From Letharia columbiana (lineage: Eukaryota; Ascomycota; Lecanoromycetes; Lecanorales; Parmeliaceae), in assembly GCF_014066305.1 (NCBI RefSeq), contig NW_023501038.1, forward strand, positions 248,001 to 312,000: a stretch of DNA of 64,000 bases, read 5' to 3'. The notes beneath the pieces are model-generated. The model was given only the letters and a program-made list of their open reading frames with translations, did not search any database and was not told the DNA's origin. The position numbers and the translations under genes are program-made. Shown piece after piece: positions 48,075-61,315 of this stretch; the first letter of the stretch is position 1, and each line of letters begins with the position of its first letter.

Positions 48075-49759
48075 TTATTATTAAAAGATTATTATTATTA
48101 AAAGATTACTATTATTAAAAGAGTATTATTATTAAAAAATTATTATTATTAAAAGATTATTATTATTAAAAGATTACTATTAATAAAAGATTACTATTAT
48201 TAAAAGATTACTATTATTAAAAAATTATTATTATTAAAAGATTACTATTATTAAAAAATTACTATTATTAAAAGATTATTATTATTAAAAGATAATAATA
48301 ATTACTATTAATAAAAGATTACTATTATTAAAAGATTATTATTATTAAAAGATAATAATAATTACTATTAATAAAAGATTATTATTATTAAAAGATAATA
48401 ATAATTACTATTAATAAAAGATTATTATTATTAAAAGATTATTATTATTAAAAGATTATTATTATTAAAAGATTATTATTATTAAAAGATTATTATTATT
48501 AAAAGATTATTATTATTAAAAGATTATTATTATTAAAAGATTATTATTATTAAAAGATTATTATTATTAAAAGATAATAATAATTACTATTAATAAAAGA
48601 TTATTATTATTAAAAGATAATAATAATTACTATTAATAAAAGATTATTATTATTAAAAGATTATTATTATTAAAAAATTATTATTATTAAAAGATTATTA
48701 TTATTAAAAGATTATTATTATTAAAAGATTATTATTATTAAGAGATTATTATTATTAAAAGTCTACTATTATTAAAAGATTATTATTATTAAAAGATTAT
48801 TATTATTAAAAATCTACTATTATTAAAAAATTATTATTATTAAAAGATTATTATTATTAAAAGATTATTATTATTAAAAGATTATTATTATATTTTCGAT
48901 ATAGCGTAAAAACTTAATATATTACTTTCTTTTCTTTTTTTAAGAAATTTTACTAATATAACTTAATATATTACTTTCTTTTCTTTTTTCGAGAACGTTT
49001 ATAACTTTAATTTAATTATTAATTAATTATAATTAAAATTAAAAAATATCTTTCTCTTCTTCGTAAAACTTCTTTTTAGAAATATATATATACTTCTTAT
49101 ATAGTATCCCTAATAATTATTATTATTAAAAGATTATTATTATTAAAAGTCTACTATTATTAAAAGATTATTATTATTAAAAGATTACTATTATTAAAAA
49201 ATTATTATTATTAAAAGATTATTATTATTAAAAGATTATTATTATTAAAAGTCTACTATTATTAAAAGATTACTATTATTAAAAAATTATTATTATTAAA
49301 AGATTATTATTATTAAAAGATTACTATTATTAAAAAATAATTATTAATAAAAAATTACTATTATTAAAAGATTATTATTATTAAAAAATTATTATTAATA
49401 AAAGATTACTATTATTAAAAGATAATTATTAATAAAAGATTATTATTATTAAAAGATTATTATTATTAAAAGATTATTATTATTAAAAGATTATTATTAT
49501 TAAAAAATTATTATTATTAAAAGATTATTATTATTAAAAGATTATTATTATTAAAAGATAATAATAATTATTATTAATAAAAGATTATTATTATTAAAAG
49601 ATTACTATTATTAAAAGATTATTATTATTAAAAAATTACTATTATTAAAAGATAATAATAATTACTATTAATAAAAGATTACTATTATTATTAAATTTAT
49701 ATTATTAAAAGATAATAATAATTACTATTAATAAAAGATTACTATTATTATTAAATTTA

Positions 49760-49794
<35 letters not shown>

Positions 49795-49795
49795 G
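48075..49795. repeat. 14-bp satellite, right block, with an unrelated 220-bp interruption
   Basis: ATTATTATTAAAAG units continue to about 49795, ending in an ATT run. The register changes to AATAATAATTACTATTAATA in places, indicating higher-order units (for example 48281-48420). Positions 48893-49115 are a non-satellite insert that contains a 50-base direct repeat (AACTTAATATATTACTTTCT at 48911 and 48961) and a segment shared with 31801-31855. Confidence 0.9.
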
Positions 49796-50850
49796 TAAAG
49801 AGAATAAATCTTAAAAGAATAGTTCGATATTATTAAACTATTTAACTACTTACTCGATTTTATTAAATATCTATACTATATTATTACTCTTTATATCTTC
49901 TTTCTTTAACTTATTAAATTTAATTATAATTACTATTTAAACGCAATATTAAAAAAACTCTTTAGAAAAAATAAAGGATTTCTTATATTCTTTCGCTTTC
50001 GTAATCTCGTAAGTTATATTTATACGCGATTATAAATTCGCTATCTTCTAAAAAGTCTATATTAAAAATATATATTAGAAAAATAATTTTAATAAAATAG
50101 AAGAATATATATCGCTAAAGAATATCCCGAAAGTATATATTATAGAAATACGATGCTAGCTAAGTATTATAGAATTCGAGTTTTTACTCTTTAGAAATAT
50201 CGTAATATTAAAAAATAACTTTATAAAAACTAAATAGATATATTATTTTTTTTTTAACTAGAATATAAAAATTATTATCGTATAATTAGAGTTAAAGTTC
50301 TAATATTACTTATTAAATTAATCGTTAAAAATAAATAACTAGAAAATAGCTTTAGAAAAAAAGAAGAAATCTCTATCTTATACTTATATTTATATAATAG
50401 TAAGTTAAGATTATTTAGATTAACTAAAAGTTTATCTTCGATTAAATATAACTATTATTCGTTAATTATAAAAGATATTAATAATTATTCGAAATTTATA
50501 AAAAAATATACCTCGTATTTTTTACTATATATATAATACTTTAGATTATACTTAATCTTTCGAAAAAACTTCGCCTTAAGAATTATTTAGAAAAAACGAA
50601 TAAAAAAGAAAAGATTACGATAATATCGTAGCTTCTCCTCTTTACTTAGATTCTTATTTATAGATTTTAAATTATCTTCTTAGCGATCTTAATATCTAGC
50701 TTTATAACGCTTCCTTTAGAAAAAACGTAATATTAGATTTTCTATTCGAAAAAATAGAATAAATAATTAGAAAAAAGAGAATCTCACTCTTATATCTTCT
50801 TTAACTCTCCGCCCCGGCGCTTAATCTACTTTTTCTAGCTCTTATTAATA
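49796..50850 (+). pseudogene. Second degenerate frame in TIR-Y (unrecognised)
   Basis: The plus-strand translation is again protein-like: YSFAFVIS near 49990, EEYISLKNIPKVYIIEIRC near 50100-50155, SYTYIYIIVS near 50370. Stops sit mainly at probable glutamine codons. It may be the C-terminal part of the 39460-43030 protein, separated by satellite expansion, or a separate gene. No family recognised. Confidence 0.4.
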
Positions 50851-51044
50851 ATTAAAAGCGCGGTATATACGTAATAAGATATTCTAATAAGTATATAAAA
50901 TAATAAAGATAAATTAATATAAATATGAATATAAATATATAGAATAATAGAAATATTGCGATAAGAACGAAGAAATAAGCGATATAAGTAAGTTTTTATT
51001 TAGAGTTATACGCTAATTACGCTAACTACATCAAGTTCGCGTGC

Positions 51045-51084
51045 CGACGGTCCTCGCTTAAACCGTCGGCCTCTGGGGAGAAGC
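51045..51084. repeat. Right end of TIR-Y: GCCGACGGT palindrome
   Basis: GCCGACGGT (51045-51053) and ACCGTCGGC (51064-51072) form a 9-bp stem around a 10-base loop, followed by CTCTGGGGAG, which pairs with the left end CCCCCCAGG. Confidence 0.8.
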
Positions 51085-51603
51085 CAATATAGCAGGCGAA
51101 TACGGAGAACACCGGAGAAAAAAAGAAAAAATAAAAAAAAAAAGCTCTCCAATGCATATTTGAACGAATTGAAATCATCCGATGTCTACAGCTATTTCAT
51201 TATTCGAAAAATTTCACTGCGGCAGGAGATATTGTGAGATTCACACCACTAATTAGCACGTTGTCTTTATTTCTTTCCGATATTTCGATACTTCTTATTA
51301 TAAGGACATGGCCTTTCTCTATTTTTTATAGGTAATTATTACGAATTAATTCTTTACACTTAATATACCTTCCTAATTAGGCCTTAGCGCGCCTCTCTCC
51401 GCATATATATATCTATATATTATATAGATTAAATTAATTTTATAATAGTAAAAGTAGGTTAAAAACGCATAGTAAGCGATTAGAGTTCGATTTAACTTAG
51501 AACTAGAGCTAAAATTCCATTTAACTTAGAAAAATTCAACTTTATTTAACTTAGAAAAATGAAAAATCCAACTTTATAAATTTAATTCATAGGCCTTTAC
51601 TTA

Positions 51604-52280
51604 TATTTATATATTAGAAAGAATAATATTATTTCGATAGAGGAATATTAACTATTTATATAAGCGAACTCTATTATTAATAGTTATTTTATTTAAATAT
51701 TTTACTTATTATTAGCGAATACGCGTAAAAAGTATTTTAATATCTAATTTTATTACTTAGTTTACTCGTTAATTTATAAGTAAAAGATAATATTTAAATA
51801 TTACTTAATTTTAAAATAAAAGTAAATGACGAATTAGAAGCTATTAATAAATATAAAGTCTCTATTATTAATAATATCGTTTAATATATTATAGCGATAT
51901 ACTATTTTAAAATAAAATATTTTCGCTAGTTAAGCGATATCGATTATAGTAAATATAGAAATATATCTTATTATTTTTATAAATTAATTTATTATAACTA
52001 GAATAGTATTATAAATAATATTCTTATACTTACTCGCTAATAAGTCGATAATAAAGTTTATAGAAATTTTCTTTTATAGCTTAATAATAATGGAAAGCGA
52101 GCTTAATTCGCTATATAGATAATATCGCGAAGCTTTAATTTATTAATAAATATTATATATCTTAATATAGTTAATAATTTACTTTAGATTTTTATTTTAA
52201 TAATATTTATAAATAAGTAGCTTATATATCTTCGTAGTATTAAAGTATTCTAATAATAAATTATTATAGTATTTACTAAT
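51604..52280 (-). pseudogene. Gypsy-A3 integrase (broken)
   Basis: It aligns inverted with 14440-15115 of Gypsy-A1: the catalytic core nearest X4 and the zinc-binding region at about 52119-52279. It keeps the same asparagine and lysine replacements of catalytic acids. The C-terminal portion is on the far side of Helitron X4 (35860-37961). Confidence 0.85.
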
Positions 52281-52518
52281 AAGCTCTTTTTTTAAAATCT
52301 TATTTTTAGAAATATAAAGGCGACTATTATATCTTAATAGTCTCTTAAAGTTTAAGATCTATACTTAACTATATACGCGATATTTAATTATCAATTTATT
52401 AATATTAATTCGAAAAGAGCTTATTTAATTATTATAAGCTTATAAATCTCGAATTAATATTTTTATTAGTCTTTAAAATATATTATAAGTAATCTCTTAT
52501 ACGATCTTAAACTCTCTT

Positions 52519-53159
52519 TTAGAAATAATTATCTAGACGTCGATAATATAAAATATAAATACTATCGCTATTATAATCTTCTTATCTCTTTATAACTACT
52601 CGCCGCTAATTTAAAATATAAGTTTATTTTATAATATCGATAGTAATTTAATATTTAATAATGAAATTCTCTCGTAATTAAAGCGTTATAATAACGAGTT
52701 AATAAGATTTAATTTATTTATTTAATAAAAAATCTTAAAGTTATAAGTAGTTAACTTTAGCGTTCTACGAATTTATTTAAAATTTAGTTTCTTCTACTTT
52801 ATAAAGCTCTTAAAATTATTATAATTTATTAAAATCTTAATATAAAACGTATTATCTTTTAGATAGTAATATTATTATTTTATAAATATTATAATAGCGA
52901 GTAGCTCTTAATTATAAGTCTTATAATTTTACTTTATAGAAATTATTTTTCTAAATTAGAATATTATTAATTATTAATAATTATTTTTATTTAATTATAA
53001 AAGTATAGCTTTTATATTAAAGTTAAAAATATCGATTTTAAGATATAGCTTTAAATTTAAATCGTAATAATATAGAAATAGCGCGATTATAAAAGTATTT
53101 CGAAGCTATTAAAACGCCTACTTAGCGTTATCTATTTACTCTAATAATTTAAATTTCTT
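52519..53159 (-). pseudogene. Gypsy-A3 RNase H domain (broken)
   Basis: Colinear, inverted, with 13560-14200 of Gypsy-A1 and equally degenerate. It lies between RT and integrase as expected. Confidence 0.7.
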
Positions 53160-53298
53160 ATTATTCTTATTCTCTTTAAATAAGTTAATAAATAACGCTA
53201 TTATATTAAAATAGCTATAAATAAATTATTAATAAAAATTAATAAAGTCTAAAAAGATTTATATATCTCGATAATTTTTTAATTTTAACTACTTCTTA

Positions 53299-53850
53299 AT
53301 AATAGCGATATATTTTTAATTTATTATAATATCTTCGATAAATATAATAAACTTTAGAAACTTAACTCGCTTAATATAGAATTAATATTTCTTTAGATTA
53401 ATATATAGTTAAAACTAGCGTAAACGCTTAAATACTTATTTAATATATTATTAATACTCTATTAAATTAGTATTATAAATTAAAATATTATTTAAATATA
53501 TTATATATATTATATTTATTAAACTTATAAAAGCTCTATTAATATATATTTAAAAAGTTATTAATATATTAATAAGTTTAAAAGATATAATTAAATATTT
53601 AAAATAGTCGTAGTAATTATAAAACGCTATTTTTTACTTATCGCTTTCTTTAATTTAAATTTAATAATAGATATTCTTAAAATTTAGCTTTATAAAGACT
53701 TTAAATTTATATAAATAATTTAGAGTCTTAATAATTAAAAGTAATAGCGAATATTAATTTTTAATAATTATTATATTTAGATTTCGATAATTAACGTAAA
53801 AACGAAGTCTTTTATTTTTTTTAAAAATAAAAAAAATTAATATTTCGATT
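53299..53850 (-). pseudogene. Gypsy-A3 reverse transcriptase (broken)
   Basis: This is the inverse of 12870-13420. The active-site segment reads IYLNNILIY again (about 53470-53500) and the DYRGLN segment is now more mutated than in A1. Both catalytic aspartates are lost. Confidence 0.85.
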
Positions 53851-54662
53851 AAGAAAGTTAAGTAATAAATTTAATTTTTCTAAAGGAAATTCTTTAGATA
53901 GCGTTATAGCTTCGCTAATTTTATTTAAGATAAATTATATAAGAAATTATATAGTAGCTTTTTATCGCTTTTAATTTTAATAATATAATCTCTCTACTTA
54001 AGCGTAGATAAGATTTTTATTTTTTTATTAAAAAAAATATTATTAAATTTTAATAACTTCTAAGAAAGCTTTAGATTACGCTTATTTTTTAATTTATTTT
54101 ATACTATCGCGATATATATAATTATAAATATATTTAACTTCTATTTAATAATTTAAGTAAATTTAATTAATTTTTTAATCTATAATTTATTAGCGTTAAT
54201 TTTAAATTACTATTACTTCGTTATTAAATTTAATAATATTTATAATTAATTTAATCTAGATATATTTAATATAATATTAAAATCTTTTTAATTAATAATA
54301 TAGAAGAGTATATTATATTTTTTATTTTAATTCTAGCTATCTACTAATTAGTAATTTAATTAATATATATTATAATAATATATACTTTAATTATTTAACA
54401 CTTTTAATTATAATAAAATAATATTATAAAATTCTAAGTTTTATTAGATTATAAACTTTTATAAAATTAAATTAATATATATTTTAATATCGAGTAAAGT
54501 AATAAGTTATCTCTATTTACTCTAAAGCTTTATTTATCTCTTTATAAAAATAGAAGAAATTACTTTTATTAATTATTATTCTTATCTTACTTCTAAGATA
54601 GTTATAAAATTAAATCTTTTTTTATTAATACTATATCGATATAAACTATAGATAATTTATTA

Positions 54663-54708
54663 AAATCTAGATATTTAGATATTTAATAATTTTATTTATT
54701 ATAATAAA
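54663..54708 (-). pseudogene. Gypsy-A3 gag CCHC zinc knuckle (broken)
   Basis: The inverse of 12011-12056, with the cysteine and histidine codons converted to tyrosine. The rest of gag extends to 55216, where giant hAT copy 2 interrupts it. Confidence 0.65.
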
Positions 54709-55799
54709 AATAATTATTCTTTTTATAATTAGAGTTAAAGAATTTAATTTTATACTTTATATTATTATCTTAAATACGCGCTATATAAGCGCTATCGTTT
54801 AAAGTTAATTTAAACTTTAAAATTTAATTCTTTAAAAACTTATTCTTAATAAACCCTCTTAAAGATTTTAAATAAAAATCGTTATTAAAGTATATATATT
54901 TTAAAATCTTTTTCTATATAATAACTTAAATAAGAATTTTTTATTATTATTTTAATATATTATTAGTACTTAGAATTATATTCTTAAATTCTAATCTAAA
55001 TTTAGTTAAGAAGAAATTAATTTAATATTTCTTAGAAAATAAAAATAAATAGATCTCTAGCTTCTTTAGATAGATTTTAAAAATAAATATCTTCTAATTA
55101 AAGCGTTATTTAGCTTTCTCTTACTTTTTATAAGCGAGAAAATAGCGATTTATTAAATTCGCTATTAAATTAAATAGAAATTATTTAAAGAATTTAAAAG
55201 TTATATCTCTTAAATTTACTAGTTAAAAAGATATAATATAATATAAGATATTGATTTACTATACTATACTTTAATATAATATAGATTATTAAGATTTATA
55301 GAATTCTATATCTAATATAATATAAAATCTTAGCGATATATACTACGATATAATATATCTATAATATAATATTATAAAATAATATATATATAAAATATTT
55401 TAATTAGAATTTCTATATTTAGAAGTAGTTATTCTAATTATTATTCTAATTAATAATTACGCTAAATTAATAAGATATAGAATTAAATATAATTATATTT
55501 TATTATTTTATATATATAAAAGAAAGCGAGCTATATCTACTAGTAATAAGAAAAGCTTATCTTCCTTTAATATTAACTACGCGAAATTCACTAATACTTT
55601 ATAATTAAAATTATCGATAATAATTTTATATATCTATTATATATTTTCGATATTACTATTTAATATAAAATTATATATATTATAATTATAACCTTTTTAT
55701 TAAATTATCGATTTAGAAAAGTTAATATATTTCTTAATATTCTCTTAAAAGTATCGTAGCTTAATATAATAAGCTATATTTCTTTAAGCTATCTTCTCG

Positions 55800-58700
55800 C
55801 GATATATAAAAAAAGATTAGATATAAAAAGTATATAAAAGTATATTTAATAATTCTAGAATAAATTAGCGATATCTATAATAATAATTAGAATTAAAAAT
55901 TAGATATACTTAAATAAAAGATAGCTTTACGCTACTTATATAATAGCGATAATAATAATTAAGATTAAAATATCGACTTAGATAGCGTAGTTTTCGTAGT
56001 AAACTTTTTATTATTATATACTAAATTAATTATATATAAATAAAGATTTATAATCTTATCTTTTAGATATAATCGCGTTTAATATTTTAAGATTTCTATA
56101 ATAATTTAATACTTATTAATTAACGCGTTAATATTATTATATCTAAACTATAATAGCGCTTATTATTAAATTCTATATTACGCTCTCGAGTAATTTAAAA
56201 AATAGAATCTACTTAATTATTAACGCGTATAATAAAATTATTCTTAATACTTATATCTTATTTAACTTCGATATTATTTATTTTCTTTTAATTCGAGTTT
56301 TTATCTTTATTTATATATATAATTATTTACGCGATAAATAAAACTTCAAACTTCTTCGCAATTACGCTCGCGTGCTTTCTTTATATAATATTATTAAAAT
56401 ATAAATCTATTAAAATAATAATTAGAATTAGAAATTATTTATCGCTTATTTATTATATCTTATCTAATTTACTTAAAAGCTTATTTTTATTATAATAATA
56501 ATATATTAATATATTTAATTTTACGCTTTTTAATAATTATAGCGTAGTTAATAATTAAGATATTAATTTTCTTTATTTTTTTAACTAGTTTCTTTTTAGA
56601 TATAAATATATTTATTCGCTATCGCGATCTCTTAGTATTTTTATTTTAATTAAACTTATTCTTTATTTTTTATTTTAATTAAAAATCTAATTACCGCTTA
56701 ATTAATTTATATTAAAACTTTTTAATATCGTTATCATTATTAATATTTAATATTTATTATAATAAATTATTAGACTTAATCTCTTCTACTTTAATTACTA
56801 TAAAAAGATAAATTAATAGATATATATAAAAGAATTAAAGAGCTTATACGAATATCTATAAATATTAAACTATTCTTAATTTTAATTAAAGCTTATTTTA
56901 TTAAAAAGTATATTAATTCTAATAAATATCGATATTAGAAATAAAGAGAATATATATTATACGCTATTTTAAGTATATTATTATAGAGTTTAATTTAAAG
57001 AATAATTATTTCTATAAAAATAGTAAGACTTAAAGATAAGAAAGTAAGAACGAAATATACGAAAATTTTAATAAATTATAATAGTTTAGCGCTAGCTAAA
57101 TTAAATAAAAATAATTACTTACTAATTCGCTTTTTTAAATCTTTTATCTTTTAATCTATATAAGCTATAATAATAATTATAATTATTATAAAAGTAATTA
57201 AGATTATATTAGATAATAGCGCTTAATAAGTATAATTCGCTTAAACTTAAATTTTTAAAATTAAAAAAAAAGTATTTTATTAATATTTAATTTAAGCTAG
57301 ACGATATAAAGTAATCTAAAAATTTAATATATACGATAGATATCTAAGCTTTCCTTCCCCTCTTCTTTCTCTCTAAGACTTTCTTTTTTATATTAATTCT
57401 TCTTATTATTAAATTATCTTCTTTATATATTAGACTTCTATTTAAATAATCTAATATTATTATAGTAATATTAAAAATATAATATAATTATTAAGCTATA
57501 TATTTATTCTTTATCTTTTAATAACTTTAAATTAATATATAGATAAATTACGCGAAAAGCTTAACTTATATATATTTAATCTATTATTAATAACTCTTTA
57601 AAAAAGTTAATACTATTCTAGAGTGCTAGATATAGCGTTAGAATAAAGTCTTTATTAGATATTACTATTACTTTAATTACTATCGTTATTACTTTAATAG
57701 ATATTACCTCTATTTTAATAGATATTATCTTTATTTTAATAATATTAAAATATTAATAAAAACTAAATAGTATATTCTTCTAATTATTATTATACTTATT
57801 ATATATAACTAACGTAAGCTATAGCTCGAGCTTTATATAAAATTTATCGCTATTAAAAATTAATTAATTTTATAATTCTAAAGCTTTTCTTCTAATATCT
57901 AATTCGTTAGATTATACTTACTTAAAATCTATTAAAACGCTATTATATTTAAAGATCCACTTTTAAAATATTATATAAGATAATAAAAATCTTTCTAATT
58001 CGTTAGTTTAAGAGTAAATCTTTTATTACTACGCTTTATAATTAACTCTAATAATCTCTATTTAAATAAATACTTATCTTTATATAATATATAGAAAATA
58101 AGTTATATTATAAAAAAAAAATTTAAATCTTATAATTATCTTAACTAAGTCGTTTAAATTAAAAATAAAAGTAAATTTATCTTTATATAATTTAGTTAAT
58201 TTATTAATCGATTATTATATATATAATTATAAGATATAATTATATATTATTAATTATTTAAATAATTAGAAGAAATATAAAAGAAATAAAATTATATAAT
58301 TAAGTACTTATAAACTTTTTTTTTCTAAGTATTTATTTTAATTTAGAGTTTAATTACTATCTAATTAAAAAAAAGATAAGATATAAAAAGTATATAAAAG
58401 TAAATTTAATAATTCTAGAACGAATTAACGATATCTATAATAATAATTAAAATTAAGAATTAGATATATTTAAATAAGAGATAACTTTATATTACTCGTA
58501 TAATAATAAAAGTAATAATTAAGATTAAAATTTAATTTAGATAATATAGCTTTTATAGTAAACTTTTTATTACTATATATTAAATTAATTATATATTAAT
58601 AAAGATTTATAATTTTATCTTTTAAGCGTAATTATATTTAATATCTTAAGATTTTTATAATAGTTTAATATTTATTAGCTAACGCGTTAATACTATTATA

Positions 58701-60780
58701 TTTAAATTATAATAATATTTATTATTAAATTCTATATCGCGCTTTTAAATAATTTAAAAGATAAAGTTTACTTAATTATTAACGCGTATAATAAAATTAT
58801 TTTTAATACTTATATCTTATTTAGCTTTAATATTATCTATATTCTTATAATTTAAACTTTTATCTTTATTTATATATATAATAATTCGCGCGATAAGCGA
58901 AATTCTAGACTTTCTTTAAATTACGCTCGCGTATTTTTCTTATATAATACTATTAAAACGTAAGTCTACTAGAATAATAATTAGAATTAGAAATTATTTA
59001 TTATTTATCTATTATATTTTATCTAATCTTCTTAAAAGCTTACTTCTATTTTAATTACGATATATTAATATATCTAGCTTTATACTTATTACGGGCTATA
59101 ATATAATTAATAACTAAAATATTAATTTTCTTTACTTTCTTAATTAATTTCTTCTTAAACGTAAATATATCTATTCGCTATCGCGATCTCTTAATATTTT
59201 TATTTTTATTAAACTTATTCTTCGCTTTTCATTTTAGTTAAAGACTTAATTATCGTCTAATTAACTTATATTAAAATTTTTTAATATCGTTATTATTATT
59301 AGTATTTAATATTTATTATAATAAATTATTAGATTTAATATCTTTTACTTTAATTACTATAAAAAGATAAATTAATAGATATATATAAAAAAATTAAAGA
59401 ACTTATATGAATATCTATAAATACTAAGCTATACTTAATTTTAATTAATACTCATTTTATTAAAAAGTATATTAATTCTAGCAAGTATCGAAGTTAGAAA
59501 TAAAGAGTATATATTATATACTATTTTAATTATAGAGTTTAAATTAAAAGAATAATTATTTATATAAAAAAAATAAAATAAAAACGAAATACGCGAAAAT
59601 TTTAATAAGTTATAATAGTTTTATTTTAATTAAGTTAGATAAGAATAATTATTTATTAACTCGCTCTTTTAAATATCTTATCTTTTAATCTATACGAGTT
59701 ATAATAATAACTATAAATATTATAGAAGTAAATAAAATTATACTAGATAATAGCGCTTAATAAATATAATTCGCTTAAATTTAAATCTTTAAAATTAAAG
59801 AGAAAGTATATTATTTATTAATATTTAAATTAAGCTAGATAATATAAAGTAATTTAAATATTTAGTATACGCGATAGATATATAAGCTTTCTCTCTTCTC
59901 TAAGACTTTCTTTTTATATTAACTCTTCTTCTTATAAGACTATCTTTTTTATATATTAAACTTTTATTTAAATAATTTAATATTATTATAATAATATTTA
60001 AAATATAACGTAAACGTTAAATTATATATTTATTTTTTATTTTTTAATAATCTTAGATTAATATATAAATAAATTACGTAAATAGTTTAATTTATATATA
60101 TTTAATTTATTATTAATAACTTTTTAAAAAAGCTAATATTATTTTAGACTACGCGAGGTAATAATCTATTTAAAAGCGTTATAATAAAGCGTTTATTAGA
60201 TATTACTACTATTTTAATAAATATTACTATTACTTTAATAGATACTATCGCTACTTTAATAGATATTATCTTTATTTTAATAATATTAAAATATTAATAG
60301 AAATTAGATAAAATATTTTTCTAGCTATTATTATTTTTATTATATATAACTAACGCGAGCTATAGCTTAAGCTTTACGCGAGATTTATCGCTATTAAATT
60401 TTAATTAATTTTATAATTTCGAAACTTTTCTTTTAGCGCGTAATTCGTAAGATTTTATATTATATATATATTATATTATTTAACTATCGTTTTTAAAGTT
60501 TCGCTTTTAAAAGATAACTCTATATTTTTATAATAAATAAGATATTAAATAAAATAATTAATAGAATTTAATTTTTTATTTACTAGCTAGTAATAAGTCT
60601 TATAATTTAAATATCTAATTATATTTAAAATTATAATTATAATTATCTTTATAATTATAATTAATATAAACTAAGACTTTCTATTAATATATAATTTTTT
60701 TTAAAAGATTTATATAAGCGTAATTAAAAATTAATACTTTTTTTTTAAACGTTATACGCTTAGCGAGAAGTATTAAAAAT
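55800..60780. repeat. 2.56-kb tandem duplication inside giant hAT copy 2
   Basis: Unit starts GATTAGATAT at 55815 and GATAAGATAT at 58375, a period of 2560 bases. The units are colinear with 6540-9130 and 9131-10670. The second unit here continues through the short repeat near 60190-60290 and fades after about 60500. The sharing of the duplication by both copies shows that it predates their transposition. Confidence 0.8.
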
Positions 60781-60946
60781 TTATATCTATTTTATAACTA
60801 TATATTAGAATTTATTTACTTTAAATTCTAGATATAAATATCTTTACTTTTAAATAAGATAAAGAAGCTATAGATTTAGAATTAGATATTACTAAGAGTC
60901 ACCTACTATTTTCTATTATATTTTAGCTATTTATAATTATTAATAT

Positions 60947-61315
60947 ACTCGCTAATAAGAAAGACGTATTATTATTATACGAATTTAATTACGATATTAA
61001 TAATAACTATAAAAATTAAAACTATTAAATATAGAGATACCCGCTAATAAGAAAGGCGTATTATTACTATATAAATTTAATCGCGATATTAATAGTAATT
61101 ATAAGAATTAAAGCTATTAAATATAAAGATACTCGTTAATAAGAAAGGCGTATTATTACTATATAAATTTAATCGCGATATTAATAATAACTATAAAAAC
61201 TAAAGCTATTAAATATAGAGATATTCGCTAATAAAAAAGATATATTATTATTATATAAATTTAATCGCGATATTAATAATAATTATAAGAATTAAAGCTA
61301 TCGAATATAGAAATA
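60947..61315. repeat. 92-bp minisatellite in giant hAT copy 2 (four units)
   Basis: The units start at 60947, 61039, 61131 and 61223, exactly 92 bases apart, and are the same sequence family as 17917-18450. Confidence 0.95.

Larger units (their letters stand above)
38992..51084. mobile_element. TIR-Y: 12.1-kb unidentified element with GC-rich inverted ends
   Basis: Helitron X4 is broken between AAGAGAAGT at 38989 and AGAAGCCAATATAGCAGG at 51081; the intact family reads AAGAGAAGTCAATACAGCAGG. At the break points lie inverted ends: CCCCCCAGGCCGACGGT at left, and CTCCCCAGAGGCCGACGGT when the right end is reverse-complemented. A short duplication including AGAAG is likely but not exact. Inside are a long degenerate frame (39460-43030), a 14-bp satellite split by Helitron X5a, and a second frame (49796-50850). 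Without X5a it is about 7.5 kb. No known transposase motif found; the superfamily is open. Confidence 0.6.
37962..51603 (+). mobile_element. Helitron-X copy X4, expanded by a nested 12-kb element
   Basis: Left end TTAATATATATAAAAG follows GAATAA. Right end CTTTACTTA precedes TATTTATAT. Joining the flanks restores Gypsy-A (GAATAA/TATTTATATATTAGAA, as at 15105-15130 in A1) with no base gained or lost, so both ends belong to one insertion. Helitron sequence occupies 37962-38990 and about 51081-51603. The 12.1 kb between is TIR-Y with its own insertions. RIP-saturated apart from part of its 3' block. Confidence 0.85.
33508..55216 (-). mobile_element. Gypsy-A3: minus-strand Gypsy-A split by two Helitrons
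   Basis: Three blocks are colinear, reversed, with Gypsy-A1. 33508-34114 (3' LTR and adjacent 3' region) corresponds to about 17215 rightward. 35860-37961 corresponds to about 15118-17215. 51604-55216 corresponds to about 11500-15115. The gaps are Helitrons X3 and X4. At 55217 the element is cut by giant hAT copy 2, so its 5' LTR is beyond the window. All pol domains are RIP-dead. Confidence 0.9.

Noticed and set aside
43031..49795. Telomere or centromere satellite
   Set aside because: The 14-bp array is confined to one element, is only about 2 kb and has no telomeric repeat. Nothing supports a centromere role.
38992..51084. Starship-type giant element with a DUF3435 tyrosine recombinase captain
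   Set aside because: I looked for captain-like motifs in the first gene position (39460-43030) and could not recognise the catalytic arginine-histidine-tyrosine context. Inverted rather than short direct terminal repeats also argue against it.
37962..51603. Two separate Helitrons, one lacking its 3' end and one lacking its 5' end
   Set aside because: The Gypsy-A flanks rejoin perfectly at an A/T site, so the two parts are the ends of one insertion split by TIR-Y.
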